NCBI GenBank assembly: GCA_016763915.1
Contig: JAESSX010000141.1
Span: forward strand, 1-5,717
Reading direction: 5' to 3'
Length of the DNA: 5,717 nt
DNA from: Rhodospirillales bacterium
Lineage (GTDB): Bacteria > Pseudomonadota > Alphaproteobacteria > Rhodospirillales_A > Casp-alpha2
Numbering within the stretch: the first letter of the stretch is position 1; every line of letters starts with the position of its first letter. Made by a program: the position numbers and the translations under genes. The notes under the pieces are model-generated. The model was not told the origin of the DNA. It made no database searches and saw only the letters and a list, made by a program, of their open reading frames with translations. Of this stretch, positions 4,770-5,717 are shown piece after piece.

Positions 4770-5717
4770 AGCACATCGCGTTTGGATAAGTCGGCGATTT
4801 CTTCCGCCGTGAAGCCGAATTCGGCCAGCACCTCTTCGGTGTGCTGGCCCCGGTCAGGGGTCGGCACGCCGGTGCGGGGTTGCGAGCCACTCATGCGCAC
4901 CGCCTGGCCGACGACGTTGAAGGCGCCGAGTTGGGGATGATCCACCGGGTGTTCCATGCCGATGTGTTTGACCTGGGGGTCGGCGAACATCTGGTCGATG
5001 GAATAGATCGGCCCGCACGGAATGCCCGCCTCGTTCAGCTTGTCAATCAGGCCGGCGCTGGTCTCAAGGGAGGTGCGTTTTTCGATCTCGGCGTTGACCG
5101 CGTCGCGGTTGTCGGACCGTTCCGGACCCGTCGAAAAACCTTCCCGGTCCGCTATCTCGGGCATATCCAGAACCTTGCACAGGCGCACCCAGATGGCGTC
5201 GCCGGTGGCGGCGATGTTGATATGGCCGTCGCTGGTTTTGAATACGCCGGTGGGGATCGACGTCGGGTGGTTGTTGCCGGCCTGGCCCGCGACGTCCCCC
5301 TTCATCAGCCAGCGGGCGGCCTGGAAATCCAGCATCGAGATCTGCGCCGCCAGCAAAGACGTCTGCACCCATTGGCCTTGGCCCGTCTGTTCGCGTTCCA
5401 GCAACGCCACCATGGTGCCCAGGGCCGCATACAGCCCGGCGGTCAGGTCGGCGACGGGTATGCCGACGCGCATCGGACCCTGGCCCGGCTGTCCGGTGAT
5501 CGACATCAACCCGCCCATGCCCTGGGCGATCTGATCGAAACCGGGGCGCCCGGCATAGGGACCGTCCTGGCCGAAACCGGAAATACTGGTCAGCACGATG
5601 GCCGGGTTGACGGCCTTCAGGCTTTCGTAATCAATTCCGAGACGCCCGATGACGCCGGGGCAGAAGTTTTCCACCACCACGTCGGCCTTGGCGACCAGCC
5701 GCTTGAACACGGCGACG
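4766..5717 (-). CDS. CaiB/BaiF family (family III) CoA-transferase, partial (5' end outside window)
   Basis: The open frame enters from the right edge and ends at TGA 4768-4766, covering about 316 codons of a family usually near 400 residues, so the first 70-90 residues are missing. The GTG at 5710 is an internal valine, not a start, since V-A precedes it in frame and the family pattern continues upstream. Typical landmarks are ADVVVENFCPGVIGRLGIDY (5683-5624), SGFGQDGPYAGRPGFD (5581-5534), VGIPVADLTAGLYA (5467-5426), GQGQWVQTSLLAAQISMLDF (5380-5321), NHPTSIPTGVFKTSDGHINI and AGIPCGPIYSIDQMFADPQV. Family members move CoA between carboxylic acids through an enzyme-bound aspartyl or glutamyl anhydride. 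In this copy both acidic positions often seen in the V-D-x-S-L-L-D/E stretch are Gln and Ala (V-Q-T-S-L-L-A-A), which deserves checking. It forms a coupled pair with the thioesterase downstream. The substrate is not known. Confidence 0.9.
   Translation of the reverse strand, partial: VAVFKRLVAKADVVVENFCPGVIGRLGIDYESLKAVNPAIVLTSISGFGQDGPYAGRPGFDQIAQGMGGLMSITGQPGQGPMRVGIPVADLTAGLYAALGTMVALLEREQTGQGQWVQTSLLAAQISMLDFQAARWLMKGDVAGQAGNNHPTSIPTGVFKTSDGHINIAATGDAIWVRLCKVLDMPEIADREGFSTGPERSDNRDAVNAEIEKRTSLETSAGLIDKLNEAGIPCGPIYSIDQMFADPQVKHIGMEHPVDHPQLGAFNVVGQAVRMSGSQPRTGVPTPDRGQHTEEVLAEFGFTAEEIADLSKRDVL

Overview
The window is GC-rich, densely packed bacterial DNA. Gene content and protein style (CaiB/BaiF CoA-transferase, YbgC-like thioesterase, stand-alone Hpt protein, TPR-glycosyltransferase-like protein, DIM6/NTAB flavin reductase) suggest an alphaproteobacterium, perhaps of the Rhodospirillales. 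That placement is inference from protein style; no rRNA or marker gene is present. No tRNA, rRNA, CRISPR array, insertion sequence or phage gene was seen.

Layout from left to right. Minus strand 1-789: the first 263 codons of a TPR protein running into a glycosyltransferase-like domain, cut by the left edge. Divergent from it, plus strand 922-1529: a flavin reductase broken by a one-base frameshift near 984-987, followed by a possible hairpin terminator (1528-1571). Plus strand 1601-2575: an HtrA/DegP-like protein with a PDZ domain in which all three catalytic triad positions are substituted, so apparently a pseudoprotease without a signal peptide. Convergent to it on the minus strand is a cyclic-nucleotide-binding-domain remnant (2572-2841), and upstream of that a ferredoxin-reductase-type electron transfer protein (2843-3858) with another one-base frameshift near 3019-3021. 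Divergent from the reductase, plus strand 3988-4326: a small histidine phosphotransfer (Hpt) protein. Convergent to that, minus strand 4323-4769: a hotdog-fold acyl-CoA thioesterase, translationally coupled through a GTGA overlap to a family III CoA-transferase (4766-5717) that runs off the right edge.

The CoA-transferase and thioesterase form a clear two-gene unit acting on acyl-CoA. The other genes are mostly single units in alternating orientation with no obvious shared pathway. The two frameshifts both look like loss of one C from a C-run, and both are repaired by adding one base, which restores a full-length enzyme. This points to consensus sequencing errors at least as much as to real gene decay. 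An uncorrected reading of 2572-3858 gives a false 428-residue fusion of an electron-transfer protein to a cyclic-nucleotide-binding domain. I do not see convincing evidence for a new multi-gene system; the triad-less HtrA-like protein is the most interesting single item.
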